Below, in pieces: positions 1-9,736 of a stretch of 64,000 nucleotides of DNA. The notes under the pieces are model-generated. The model was given only the letters and a program-made list of their open reading frames with translations. It was not told the DNA's origin and did not search any database. How positions within the stretch are numbered: position 1 is the first letter of the stretch; each line of letters begins with the position of its first letter. Position numbers and translations under genes: made by a program. The stretch covers positions 62,001 to 126,000 of the forward strand of contig JADJAD010000015.1 in the NCBI GenBank assembly GCA_016704465.1, read 5' to 3'. The stretch comes from Gemmatimonadota bacterium (GTDB lineage: Bacteria > Gemmatimonadota > Gemmatimonadetes > Gemmatimonadales > Gemmatimonadaceae).

Positions 1-1
1 G

Positions 2-2809
2 CTGGTGAACCAGCAGTTGACCGACGGCTGCACCAGGTTCGCACTCAAGGTGGTGAATGGCGTGGCGCAGGTGGAGGCGCTGTACAACACCAACGGCTGC
101 CAGACCGATCAGCTGCAACTACTGGCCGACTCGGCCCCGACCTTCGATGTGGCCGCGGGGACCCTCCGCGTGCCGATCGTGCTCAAGAACGTGGGGAGCG
201 TCGCCGTGATGGCGCCGGCTCGCATCCGGTTCAATGCCGACAGCTCACAGTTCCTGAACGCGCAGGGCCAGGTGATGCCCGGCACGCCGAACATTCTGGC
301 CACCAACTACGACACGGCGAGCGCCAACGGCCGGAGCGGGCAGTGGCGCTACGATACGCTGCTTGCGCCGAGTGGACAGGGCCAGGTGCTCGCGCCTGGG
401 GCGACGTCGCGGCGGCGGTGGCTCGAGTTTGCGGGGAGCGACTGGTCGCAGATCGTGCGGATCAAGGTGCCGACGATGGCGACGCAGGTGGCAGCAATTC
501 CATCTCGTGCCGGCCAGCTGGTCCAGCGCTACTCGGCTCGATCACAAGGCTCGCCGATCGTCAGCGCAGCGGAGATACCAGGCTGGCGCAGCTCGATGCT
601 CATGATCCGATTCGATCCGTCCGCGAACGTCAACGAACTTCAACAGGTCCTCGCTGATTCGGTCGGGATCGTGGTCGGCGGGCGGCGGGCCTTTGGCGAC
701 TGACGGATGCTACTTCGTCCGTGTTCCACCGGCCAAAACGGCAAGTGCGATTCTATCAGACTAGTGGCCTGGCCGGGCTATCCGCGAGGTCGTATCGCTG
801 GCGTACTCCGTTTGGCGAGCCACCAGTCCGGAGAACGCCCACATCCGACCCAACGACTCCAGTTCCGGCTGGTCATCGGCGTCTGTGGAACGTCGCCGCT
901 ATGGCGCTCGAGCCACTCGTCTGCACGATGGGCCTCGGGCGCTGCGCCGCTCGCGTGGGGCTGCTCGATCAGGGACGCGAGCTCGCATCTCGGTGCTCGA
1001 TCGTGGGCTCCGACGTCGGATGCCATCTCCCCACTGGACCTCGCCGGCATTGCGTTCGCGGCGATAGTCGAACCAGTCTGCTTTCCGGAAGCAGCATGGC
1101 GCTATGGTCACAAGCGCTCTCCAGGTCGCTCGGCGACAATCAGAGTGGAATCGCTGGGGTCGCCTGGAAGTCGCGGCTCTTCCTGCGAATACCATCAGTC
1201 CTCTGACGCGACCCAGACCGGCGTTCCGACTCGCGCCTATGGCAGTGGATCTCCAGAGCTAGCACTTACGGAGAGCTTTGGTTCCGAGCAGTCGCGCGGG
1301 TGCTGAACTTCTCCTCTGCCAGCGCGCAGCATAAGCGCGGTCCCCTACACGGGGGTTCGACGAACGCAATCCTGCGACTGGCGGAATTGGCGCTACCGCA
1401 CGCACCGCTCGCGTCATCAAGACCTATCTGAGCTCAACGCCTCCGTGAGCGCCCAGGCGCTCATCGTGCTGGCGGCGGGCAAAAGCCTGTTCTGACGCAT
1501 CACTTGCCGGCTATCCCCGTGCGAAATCGCTCCCAACGAGATCAGTTGTGATGGGAGTAGCAGTCCTTCGGATCAACTATCGGATGCTCCGCCCGGGACG
1601 CCAGGTGGTTCGAAATCGTGGCGCTCTGTCGATATTTTTTGCCCAGGGGACAACGTCGCGGTGCTCGATCCCGACAACATCGTGACCTCGGAGTCCGGGA
1701 CGTCGTTCGCGGCGGCTCTGGTATCGGGAGCGGCAGTCCTCGCCAAGTCATTCGATCGTACGATGACAGCAGCGGAACTGAAAGCGGCGCTCACTATGGG
1801 CGGCACGCACAATCGCATCGATGTTGACGGCATCAACCGTCCGATTCTGGATGCGTACGGTACGCTCAAGTTTACCGCCCAGCGCCAGGGCGCCCCCCTT
1901 TGCGGCAATCCGCTGGCGTACGTCGCCTCGTACGATAGCTCCGCCTACACGACCACGATGTCCGTCGACGTCAAACGTGGAAGTGGATCAGGGAGCACGG
2001 AACGCATCACCCAGTTCACCATTCCCGGCCTCAACGCCGTGCCGGTCTACGTGCCGCACGGTGGACGAGAGGTGCTCGTTGACCTGCTCGACCTGCAGGG
2101 ACTTCGGCGTGTCGCCCAGCACAATGGCACCTCGTGGCAAACCCTGAGTCAGCCTTGGCAAGTCGTGAACAATCCGGACCTCAGCGGCACCAGCTGGTCG
2201 TCACGCGGGTGGTCGCATGACGGTGACACCGCGCTCTGGGCCGGCGTCACCTACAACGCCGGGTTCCTGACGTCCAACGCCTCGTTCTCGCTCTGGACAA
2301 ACGGTACGCAGGGACCCGCCATCACCACCTTCGCCAACCTCCCCGCGCAGTGGACCAACCCGATCAGCGGAATCGGTCCCTACGGCAACGGCGCTGCATT
2401 AGGCGGCGTGCTCTCGCCGACCGGGGACTTCGCGATCGGCGTGGTAACGGACGGAAGTGCGGTCACACAATACACCTTCTATCGCATCGCCATTCCGTCC
2501 GGAACGCGGACGATGCTGTTCGCCGACAACGTTCCGCAGCTGCCACAGTTCTCACCGCCGCCGTGGGCGGGGACGTTCCCGCTGCTGCAGCTGGGGGTCG
2601 CCGAAGACGGGTCCGAGTTCTGGTACACGTCGCCTGCCCAGCTCGTGGGTAACTCCACCTGCATCGTGAAGCGATACTCACTCGTGCTCGGTGCGTTCAC
2701 GGCGATCGACTCGCTTCCCGGCAACGGGACGCTGCTGGGTTGCACCGCCGGCACGGGGGCCGCGCCGGGCGGCGCGGCGCGTGTGGCTGGGATGGGGTTC
2801 AGCAGGTGA
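2..2809 (+). pseudogene. Degraded secreted subtilase (peptidase S8), 5' end outside window
   Basis: Pieces of one subtilisin-type serine protease lie in order but in different frames. The first open segment (to 703) carries a beta-rich domain and the end of a propeptide (VVGGRRAFGD); its continuation, CYFVRVPPAKTASAIL, is in another frame from about 709. A His-box-like stretch HGAMVTSAL starts at 1095, while the next conserved piece, GDNQSGIAGVAW (about 1132), is in a different frame. LIVLAAG (about 1459) marks the oxyanion-hole strand. The final open segment reads VDIFCPGDNVAVLD and then ESGTSFAAALVSG, with the catalytic Ser codon at 1703, followed by about 370 residues of unrecognised C-terminal domain ending at 2809. 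At least three to four frame changes are needed. I could not place the catalytic Asp with certainty. It is either a real pseudogene or a badly sequenced gene; the family assignment is firm, the cause is not. Confidence 0.75.
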
Positions 2810-2892
2810 AGTGGCCCGACGTGGGCGGGTGAGGTCTACCAGCTGGCGGAAGGGAAATATCGGTTGCCTGGTCCACGCTCCGCCGCCGCCCC

Positions 2893-3567
2893 TTACGGAA
2901 ACTCCAGCGTCTGCCCCTTCGGATCGTCGCGGACGAAGTACATCGACCGCCGTTCCTCGCTCGGCGACTTGAGCACCGTCACGATGTTGCGCTGGTCGGC
3001 GAAGTGCTGGAAGAGGAGCCCGACCCGGACCGTGAGCGTCCTGACCGGGGGGACGGCCGAGAGCTCGAGCAGGTACCACCACATGTCCTGATCGGTGGCG
3101 TCCGCATCGCGGCCGGACTCCACGACCTTGGCTGTGATCCGGGTGCCGTTCACGTCGACGGGGACCTCGCCGTTGAAGTATGCGGCGAAGATGGAGTCCG
3201 CCCCCGGAGTGGTGGTGGTGAGCTCGGGGGCGCGGGCGTGCGTGCGCAGCGCCTTCTCGAGGTCGTCGCGAAAGAGCCGCACGCGCCAGAAGATACTCCC
3301 TCCGTCGATCAAGACACGCGAGTAGGTCAGGTGGATGTCGTGCAGGGCCGGCGTTGGCCGCGACGACAGCCGGACGCTGCCGACGTGACGCTCGGGCGGC
3401 CGATCAGGGCGCGTGGCAGCCACAGCCGCAGCGACGCGCCCGTCCCGCGCGGAATCCTGATGGCGCGAAAACGGGGCCCCCTCGGCGGCGCGCGCCGTCA
3501 GCGGGAACGCCAGCAGCAGCGTTATCGCGATGCCGGTCGACGCGGCGTATCGCGTTGGCGCGCGCAT
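2893..3567 (-). CDS. Secreted DUF6702-like protein
   Basis: A 224-residue protein. I chose the ATG at 3567 because it gives a clean signal peptide (MRAPTRYAASTGIAITLLLAFPLTARA); the open frame itself extends further upstream over the neighbouring gene. The mature part begins with ALHDIHLTYSRVLIDG, has an FRDDLEKALRTHA segment, a VNGTRI strand and a C-terminal FADQRNIVTVLK motif. This layout resembles DUF6702, exported beta-sandwich proteins of unknown function common in Bacteroidota and relatives. It is divergent from the TonB receptor downstream on the plus strand, with only 46 bp between starts, so the two probably share a promoter region. In some genomes DUF6702 sits beside M1 peptidases; one lies 4 kb away here. 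Role unknown. Confidence 0.72.
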   Translation of the reverse strand: MRAPTRYAASTGIAITLLLAFPLTARAAEGAPFSRHQDSARDGRVAAAVAATRPDRPPERHVGSVRLSSRPTPALHDIHLTYSRVLIDGGSIFWRVRLFRDDLEKALRTHARAPELTTTTPGADSIFAAYFNGEVPVDVNGTRITAKVVESGRDADATDQDMWWYLLELSAVPPVRTLTVRVGLLFQHFADQRNIVTVLKSPSEERRSMYFVRDDPKGQTLEFP

Positions 3568-3613
3568 CGATACGACTGCCGCGGTGCGGCACCCCCCGCT
3601 AGGATGTGCGAAG

Positions 3614-5815
3614 ATGGTCACGTCGGGCGATTCGAACAGAGTGAGGACACACCACGTGGTGGAAGATACGCGTACCCCGAAGTGGCTGCGGTCGTGCGGT
3701 CCCCGATGCGTCGGGGGGCGAATCCCGCTCCTGCTTTGGTGCGGACTGGCTGGGGCGATCGGGATCGGTGGTTCCGTGGGAGATGTCGGCGCCCAGGACA
3801 CCACCCGCGCTCGCCCGCTCCAAGCGGTGCGCGTCACCGTGACGCGTGAATCCGCGCGGTCGGTGCTCGACCTTCCGTTTGGCGCCTCGCGTGTGTCGAT
3901 CGATAGCGCCCGGACCGGCATCCGCCGCGCCTCGCTGACCGAGATGCTGTTCAACGTTCCCGGGCTCGAGGTCTCCAACCGCTACAACCCCACCCAGGAT
4001 CCGCGGCTCGCGGTGCGCGGCTTCGGCTCTCGCTCGGCGTTCGGGATTCGCGGGGTGCGGGTGATGCGCGATGGAGTCCCGCTCACGCAGGCCGATGGCC
4101 AGACCGCTGTGGACTTCGTGGACCTGGAAGGGGTGGGAAGCGCCGAGGTGATGCGCGGCGCGGCCGGAGCGCTGTACGGGAATGCCTCGGGCGGGGTGCT
4201 GGAGCTCAAGAGCGACCCGTTTCCGAGCCGCGGATTCGAGCCAACCGTTCGCTATGTGGCCAACGCCGACGCCACGCGCCTGTCGGCGTCTTCGGCCGGA
4301 AGCTCCGGGGCATTCGGGTGGCGCGGAACTGCCACCCACAATTTTGGAGACGGTCCGCGCGACTACTCCGAGTTCCGGTCCACCGCCTTCACCGGCGACG
4401 CCTCGTGGCGCGGGAGTGCCGGGACGCTGCGGGCCCAGCTCACTCGGTACGACTCGCCCACCGCCCAGAACCCCGGCGCGGTCACGGCCGCCGAGCTGCG
4501 CACCGTCCCGACGGTGGCCGACTCCCAGAATGTCCTGCGCCGCGCGGGGAAGGAAGTGGGGCAGACGCTGCTCTCGCTCACCGGCGACCGGACGTGGGAT
4601 GCGGGCAGCGCTTCGGCCACCGTCTTCACCGGCTGGCGCGACCTGTACAATCCGCTGGCCTTTGCGATCATCGGCCTCGACCGCCGCACGTTAGGCGTCT
4701 CGACTCGCGTCGAACAGCGCGGGATGATGCGCAACCACCTGTGGCGACTGTCGGCTGGGGCCGACGTGCAGTCGCAGCGCGACGACCGGCGCAATTTTGC
4801 CAACTGCGCGGGACAGGCGACGCTGCCGTCGCTGCCGAACTGCCCGACGGTCAATCAGCGGGGCACCGAGTCGATTCACCAACTGGAGAAAGTGGCCAGC
4901 GCCGGCCTGTTCGCCCGCGGCGAAGTGAATCGCTCGGTCGTGACGGTGACCGGAACGCTGCGTGGCGACCAGACGGCGTTCAGCGTGCGCGACTACCGGG
5001 CGCTGTACGCGGTGGGCGGCGCCGTCGAGTCGCGCACCATGTCGGCCGTGACACCGATGCTCGGCATCTCGCTGCGCGCGCGCCCGACGCTGGCGGTGTA
5101 CGCGAACATCGCGAGTTCGTTCGAGACGCCGACCACGACCGAACTGGCCAACCGCCCCGACGGATCGGCCGGCCTCAACCGCGACCTCAAGCCGCAGCGC
5201 GGGCGCACGCTGGAGGCCGGGGTGAAGGGGATCGTCGCGCGGCGCGTCTTCGTGGACCTGGCGATTTTCTCGATTGCGACGCGCGACGAGCTGATCCCGT
5301 TCGAGATTCCGAACAGCGGCGGGCGCCGGTACTTCCGAAATGCCGGCAAGACGCAGCGGGAGGGAGGGGAGCTGAGCGTGTCGACCACGGTCGGGCCGAT
5401 GGATCTCGGTGGGGCGCTGACTCGGCTCTCCTACACGTATGAAGACTACCGCGTGGGCACGACCGTGCTGGACGGGAAGAAGGTCCCGGGGGTGGCGCCG
5501 CTGTCGTCGTCGCTGTTCGCCACCGCGCGGCGGTCGCCTGGCTTCTTCACGGTGGAGATGCAGCAGGGCGCGCGCACCGCGGCCGACGACGCCAACGTGA
5601 ACTACGCGCCCGGCTGGGTGCTGTGGAACGCCCGCGTCGGCGTCACGCAGTGGGCCGCGGCAGGCGTGCAGCCGGTGATCGGCGTGGACAACATCTTCGA
5701 CCGGCACTACGCCGCGAACATCGTGACCAACGCGACGCGGGGTCGGTTCTTCGAGCCCGGGGCGGGGAGGCGGGTTTATGTGTCGGTGCGGGTGGGGCGG
5801 GTGTCGGCGCGCTGA
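3614..5815 (+). CDS. TonB-dependent outer-membrane receptor
   Basis: About 733 residues. A hydrophobic segment (IPLLLWCGLAGAIGIGGSVG) serves as signal sequence. The plug domain follows, with LAVRGFGSRSAFGIRG (about residue 132), a MRDGVPLTQADGQT loop and EVMRGAAGALYGNASGG, the usual plug signature of siderophore and haem receptors. The rest is a beta barrel with repeated aromatic-ended strands, and the protein ends in a short strand (VYVSVRVGRVSAR). It imports an unknown ligand, probably an iron chelate, using TonB-ExbBD energy. The start is uncertain: ATG at 3614 is used, but GTG at 3656 has a better Shine-Dalgarno (AGTGAGGA) and still precedes the signal sequence. No TonB box is obvious. 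It is divergent from the DUF6702-like gene. Confidence 0.9.
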   Translation: MVTSGDSNRVRTHHVVEDTRTPKWLRSCGPRCVGGRIPLLLWCGLAGAIGIGGSVGDVGAQDTTRARPLQAVRVTVTRESARSVLDLPFGASRVSIDSARTGIRRASLTEMLFNVPGLEVSNRYNPTQDPRLAVRGFGSRSAFGIRGVRVMRDGVPLTQADGQTAVDFVDLEGVGSAEVMRGAAGALYGNASGGVLELKSDPFPSRGFEPTVRYVANADATRLSASSAGSSGAFGWRGTATHNFGDGPRDYSEFRSTAFTGDASWRGSAGTLRAQLTRYDSPTAQNPGAVTAAELRTVPTVADSQNVLRRAGKEVGQTLLSLTGDRTWDAGSASATVFTGWRDLYNPLAFAIIGLDRRTLGVSTRVEQRGMMRNHLWRLSAGADVQSQRDDRRNFANCAGQATLPSLPNCPTVNQRGTESIHQLEKVASAGLFARGEVNRSVVTVTGTLRGDQTAFSVRDYRALYAVGGAVESRTMSAVTPMLGISLRARPTLAVYANIASSFETPTTTELANRPDGSAGLNRDLKPQRGRTLEAGVKGIVARRVFVDLAIFSIATRDELIPFEIPNSGGRRYFRNAGKTQREGGELSVSTTVGPMDLGGALTRLSYTYEDYRVGTTVLDGKKVPGVAPLSSSLFATARRSPGFFTVEMQQGARTAADDANVNYAPGWVLWNARVGVTQWAAAGVQPVIGVDNIFDRHYAANIVTNATRGRFFEPGAGRRVYVSVRVGRVSAR

Positions 5816-5871
5816 GGCGCGCCCTTCGCCGCGGCGCATCACGCCGAAGCATGTTGACCGGCCGCTAAGTA

Positions 5872-6720
5872 TCAGACCCCCCGCCTCGCCAGTACCGCCA
5901 GATCGGACGCCCCGTGCCCGTCCGCGATGAGCTGATCCATTCGCGCCGCGATCGCGGCGAGCACCGGGACTGGTTCATCGCCCGCCGACTCGAGCATGAG
6001 TCGCGCGTCCTTGCGCGCCATGGTGAGCTCGAACGACGCCGAGTAGTCCTCGGCGAGGATCTTCTGCGCGCGGATGGGGAGGATGTTCTCCGGCTTGAAC
6101 CGCGCAAAGAGCGACCAGGCCTCGGCGCGCTCCACGTGCAGCGCGTCGGCGAGGTGGAAGATGTCGGCCATCGCGCCGCCCATGGCGAGGATCATCGCGT
6201 TGCCGAACAGTTTGTAGCTGGCGGCGAGGTCGGGGCGCTCGCCCACGTACCAGAGGTCGCCGGTCATGGACGCCAGCGCGGCCCGCACCTGGTCGAATCG
6301 TGCGGCCGGGCCGGCGACCATCATGATCCCCTGCGCGCCGCGGGCCGCCGCCGGTGACATGAAGACCGGTGCGTGCAGGTAGGCGATCCCTTCGTGCTCC
6401 AGTCGCGCGGCCCGCGCCGCCACCAGCGCGGGCAGGTTGGTGGTGTGGTCGAGGATGATGGCGTCGGGGGCGAGCCCCGGCTTCAATGCCTCTATGGTTG
6501 CATCGACCGTGGCGTCGTCCACAAGCACCAGGTGCACACGCGTCGCGCCCCGCACCGCCTCGGCTGGCGACTCGGCGACGACGGCTCCCTTCTCGCCAAG
6601 TGGCTGTGCCTTGCTGCGCGTGCGGTTCCAGACCCGCAGGTGCGTCCCTCCCCTGCTCAGCATCCCCTCGGCGAAGCCCGTGCCCAGCAGTCCGGTCCCC
6701 AGCAGCGCTATCGTGTTCAT
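5872..6720 (-). CDS. NAD(P)-dependent 3-hydroxyisobutyrate dehydrogenase-like oxidoreductase
   Basis: A 282-residue beta-hydroxyacid dehydrogenase family protein. The N-terminal Rossmann dinucleotide loop reads ALLGTGLLGTGFAEGM, followed by VWNRTRSKAQ, the usual end of beta-2. A substrate-side motif (HAPVFMSPAAA) and a conserved Lys in YKLFGNAM match the family's catalytic Lys-Asn region. The C-terminal half is the helical dimerisation domain. The ATG at 6720 is preceded by AGGAG at 7 nt spacing; a longer open frame upstream is rejected. Members reduce or oxidise 3-hydroxyisobutyrate, tartronate semialdehyde or succinic semialdehyde; the substrate here cannot be told. It converges with the TonB receptor gene (56 bp apart) and is divergent from the DUF1801 gene. 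Confidence 0.88.
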   Translation of the reverse strand: MNTIALLGTGLLGTGFAEGMLSRGGTHLRVWNRTRSKAQPLGEKGAVVAESPAEAVRGATRVHLVLVDDATVDATIEALKPGLAPDAIILDHTTNLPALVAARAARLEHEGIAYLHAPVFMSPAAARGAQGIMMVAGPAARFDQVRAALASMTGDLWYVGERPDLAASYKLFGNAMILAMGGAMADIFHLADALHVERAEAWSLFARFKPENILPIRAQKILAEDYSASFELTMARKDARLMLESAGDEPVPVLAAIAARMDQLIADGHGASDLAVLARRGV

Positions 6721-6884
6721 GTGGTCTCCTGTGTCGTTCGCCATGTGTGCACGCGCCAACCGCCGCGCGCGACGCCCATGCGTGCAGACTAGCGCGCCGA
6801 TTGACACGCAGCCACCTCGCCTCCATTTCCCTGCGACTGCGTCACGCGTACGGTGTGCTGGTTCTCTCCTCTGCCACTCGCGAC

Positions 6885-7526
6885 ATGTCCACGCTCAATC
6901 CCAAGGTCGACCAGTACATCGCCAAGTCGGCTGAGTTCGCCCGTCCCATCCTCACCCACATTCGCGACGTCGTGCACGCCGCGGCCCCGGCGATCATTGA
7001 GGAGATCAAGTGGGGGTTCCCGTTCTTCACCCAAGACGGGGGAATCGTCTGTGCCATGCGCGGCTTCAAGGCGCACTGCGGCCTCTTCTTCTGGAAGGGG
7101 GCGCTGGTCGTGCCCGACGGCCAGGAGGAGGGGATGGGACAGTTCGGCAAGCTGACGTCGGTGGAACAGCTGCCATCGAAGCGGGTGCTGACCGACTACG
7201 TGAAGAAAGCGCTGCAGCTGAACGAAGCCGGCGTTCCGGCCCCGTATGTCGCGGCTCGTCGCGCCAAGGCCGGCGCGGCGAAGTCAGGCGCTACGACGAA
7301 GGCGCGGCCCACCAAGTCCGACGACGTCCCGCCAGCGCTGCTCGCGGCCATTGGGAAGAACAAGACGGCGCTGGCGACGTGGAAGGGCTTCGCCCCATCG
7401 CACAGGCGCGAGTACGCCGAGTGGGTGGCCGACGCCAAGCGTGACGAGACCAAGGGCAAGCGCATCGCCCAAGCGGTCGAGTGGATCGCCGAGGGACGCC
7501 AGCGCAACTGGAAGTACCAGAAGTAG
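6885..7526 (+). CDS. DUF1801 / YdeI-OmdA family protein
   Basis: A 213-residue cytosolic protein. The N-terminal half has the DUF1801 pattern (VDQYIAKSAEFARPILTHIR, then EEIKWGFPFF and CGLFFWKGALV), the fold of small iron-chaperone-like proteins. After an Ala/Lys linker (about residues 120-145) the C-terminal part, PPALLAAIGKNKTALATW followed by FAPSHRREYAEW, matches the YdeI/OmdA bacteriocin-protection domain. ATG 6885 begins exactly at the domain; the open frame upstream is antisense to the oxidoreductase. A second DUF1801 protein lies at 14.5 kb. The family is often induced by stress, but the biochemical activity is not established. It converges with the M1 peptidase gene across a strong hairpin. 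Confidence 0.85.
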   Translation: MSTLNPKVDQYIAKSAEFARPILTHIRDVVHAAAPAIIEEIKWGFPFFTQDGGIVCAMRGFKAHCGLFFWKGALVVPDGQEEGMGQFGKLTSVEQLPSKRVLTDYVKKALQLNEAGVPAPYVAARRAKAGAAKSGATTKARPTKSDDVPPALLAAIGKNKTALATWKGFAPSHRREYAEWVADAKRDETKGKRIAQAVEWIAEGRQRNWKYQK

Positions 7527-7529
7527 AAG

Positions 7530-7573
7530 ACGACGGGACGGCGCGAGGTTCTCCCCCCATGTCGTCCCGTCGT
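7530..7573. terminator. Bidirectional terminator-like hairpin
   Basis: Perfect inverted repeat ACGACGGGAC (7530-7539) / GTCCCGTCGT (7564-7573). The stem extends inward by a G-C pair, a further C-G pair and G-T wobbles. It lies between two convergent genes ending at 7526 and 7597, so it can serve both. There is no clear U-tract, so intrinsic termination is inferred from position and stem strength. Confidence 0.65.
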
Positions 7574-7596
7574 TAGGTGTTGCGTCAGCTGCCGGG

Positions 7597-9672
7597 TCAG
7601 GAAATCGTGGGCGGCTTCTTCCAGGTGTTGTTGCTGCGATCCACGTCGGCGAGGACCTCGTTCGGGTCGAGCACGACTTGCGTGACCGTCTTCGTGCTGA
7701 AGAAGCCGTACGTGAACTTGAGCTCGTTCTTGCGCCAGACGTCGGCCGGGAGCTTGACCAGCTCCTTGGTCCCGTCATCGAAGGTCACCTCGACCTGCAG
7801 CGGGAGCACGAGTCCGCCCTTGTTCTCGATCGTGATGCGATTGTACGTCTGCCCTGCGCGCGAGGGGCCGAGCAGTGAATCGCCGGCCTGCGACTCGACG
7901 CTGGCGATGGCCTGGTCGTTGGCGTAGGTCGTGTAGAACCAGCCGCGCCAGAAGTGGTTGAGCTGTTCGCCGGCCCCTTCCTCGATCGAGCGGAAGAAGT
8001 CTGCCGGCTGCGGATGCTTGAACATCCACTTCTTCGAGTATTCGCGGAACGCCTCGTCGAACAGCGTGTCGCCCAGCACCTGCTCGCGCAGCATGACGAG
8101 GCCGGCGGCCGGCTTGGAATAGCCGTTGTTGCCGAACTGCGTCTGCACATCGTTGGACTCGGTCATGAGCGGGACCTGGGCCTCCTGCCGCATGTAGCCG
8201 ACGATGTTCTTCGCCGGTCCACGCTGTGACGGATAGGCCGGGTCCCACTCCTGCTCGGCGTAGTACTGCAGGAACGAGTTGATCCCCTCGTCCATCCAGG
8301 TCCACTTGCGCTCGTCCGACGCCACGATCATGGGGAACCAGTTGTGGCCGACCTCGTGGATGGTGACCGAGATCAGCGCCCGGGCCAGCCCCGGCGTCAC
8401 GCGTCCGTCGGGGGTGGGGCGGGCACCGCAGAAGGCGATCATCGGGTATTCCATCCCGAAGACCGGGCCGTGCACGTTGACCGCCTTGGGATACGGGTAC
8501 TCGAAGGCAAGCCGCCCGTAGGTTTTCATGGTCTGGGCGATCGCCTTGGTCGAAACCGAGTCCCACAGTGGCATGGCGTCGCGCGGGTAGAGCGAGTGCA
8601 GCTCGATCGGCTTGTCGGTGGGGCGGTAGCGGAAGCCCATGGCGTCCCACACGTACGTCTTGCTCGACACCCACGCGAAGTCGCGCACGTTCTCGGCGTG
8701 GAACTTCCAGGTCAGCGGCCCGGTCCCGGCGGGGCGTGACTGCGGCGTCATCACCTCGTCGGCCGCCACGATGAAGACCGGGGTGGGGCTGGTCCACGCC
8801 TTGGTGAGGCGCGCCTGCTGCGTGGTCGTCAGCACCTGCGTCGGGTTTGTCAGTACGCCGGTCGCGTTGACGATGTGGTTGCGCGGGACGGTGAGCTCGA
8901 CATCGTAGGTGCCGAAGTTGAGGTAGAACTCCCCCTGCCCGAGGAACTGGTCGGTCGCCCACCCGTTCACGTCGTCGTAGACCGAGGCGCGTGGGAACCA
9001 CTGCGCCAGCTCGTACAGCCAGCCGTCCTTCACCAGCTCCTTGACCCCGCGGGCGTTGCGCCCCCCCTCGGGGACGACGTTGTGCCAGTCGATCTCGATG
9101 ATCGCCGATTGCCCCGGGGCGAGCGGTGCCGCCAGGTGCACCTTCATCACTGTCCCGTTGATCAGGTAGCGGGCGTCCTTCTTGAGGCCGCGCGCATCGA
9201 CCAGCTGCACCCGCGTCAGGTCGTAGCCTCCCTCGAACGCCTCGGGGGCGAGGAAGCGGCGGGCCTGCTCGGGAATGCGGGTGGGGAGCGCCGGCGCGAT
9301 GAGCGCCGCGCGCGAGTCGCCGCGCTCGATGTTCTGGTCGAGCTGAAACCAGATGTACGACAGCGCATCGGGTGACTTGTTGTGGTAGGTCACCCGCTCG
9401 CTCCCGGTCACCGCGTGCGCCACGGTGTCGAGCGTCGCCTTGATGGCGTAGTCGACCTGCTGCTGCCAGTACTTGGGGCCCGGGGCGCCGGCAGCGTTGC
9501 GGTACTCGTTGGGGTCCGGCCACTCGTCGATGGCGCGAAAGCTCGACTGGTTCGTCTTGCGGTCCTTGGCGTTGACCCAGTCCTGCGCCTGCGCGGACTG
9601 AGGGGCCTGTGTCGAGGCGACAGCGAGGACGAGCAGGGAACAGGTCGAGCGTACGAAACGGAAAGGGCGCAT
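7597..9672 (-). CDS. Secreted M1 family metallopeptidase
   Basis: A 691-residue exported aminopeptidase-like enzyme. It starts at ATG 9672 with the signal peptide MRPFRFVRSTCSLLVLAVAS and cleavage near AQA/QDW. The gluzincin zinc site is complete: HEVGH at about residue 440, then 18 residues to the second Glu in WMDEGINSF. Upstream, FGMEYPMIAF corresponds to the substrate-binding GxMEN-type region, changed here to GMEYP, which is typical of the large secreted M1 subfamily rather than PepN. The N-terminal beta-saddle includes TYHNKSPDALSYIWFQLDQN. A C-terminal beta-sandwich (residues about 590-690) ends the protein. It probably removes N-terminal residues from environmental peptides in the periplasm or outside the cell. 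Confidence 0.92.
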   Translation of the reverse strand: MRPFRFVRSTCSLLVLAVASTQAPQSAQAQDWVNAKDRKTNQSSFRAIDEWPDPNEYRNAAGAPGPKYWQQQVDYAIKATLDTVAHAVTGSERVTYHNKSPDALSYIWFQLDQNIERGDSRAALIAPALPTRIPEQARRFLAPEAFEGGYDLTRVQLVDARGLKKDARYLINGTVMKVHLAAPLAPGQSAIIEIDWHNVVPEGGRNARGVKELVKDGWLYELAQWFPRASVYDDVNGWATDQFLGQGEFYLNFGTYDVELTVPRNHIVNATGVLTNPTQVLTTTQQARLTKAWTSPTPVFIVAADEVMTPQSRPAGTGPLTWKFHAENVRDFAWVSSKTYVWDAMGFRYRPTDKPIELHSLYPRDAMPLWDSVSTKAIAQTMKTYGRLAFEYPYPKAVNVHGPVFGMEYPMIAFCGARPTPDGRVTPGLARALISVTIHEVGHNWFPMIVASDERKWTWMDEGINSFLQYYAEQEWDPAYPSQRGPAKNIVGYMRQEAQVPLMTESNDVQTQFGNNGYSKPAAGLVMLREQVLGDTLFDEAFREYSKKWMFKHPQPADFFRSIEEGAGEQLNHFWRGWFYTTYANDQAIASVESQAGDSLLGPSRAGQTYNRITIENKGGLVLPLQVEVTFDDGTKELVKLPADVWRKNELKFTYGFFSTKTVTQVVLDPNEVLADVDRSNNTWKKPPTIS

Positions 9673-9736
9673 GACATTCACGGAAAGAATGACGTGGAAC
9701 GGGGTCAGTCCTCGACCCGTCTGGCTCGCTGCCGCC

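Noticed and set aside
7775..9523. Long open frame inside the M1 peptidase, same strand
   Set aside because: Low-complexity Arg/Gly/Pro translation in an alternative frame; the M1 frame has the zinc motif.
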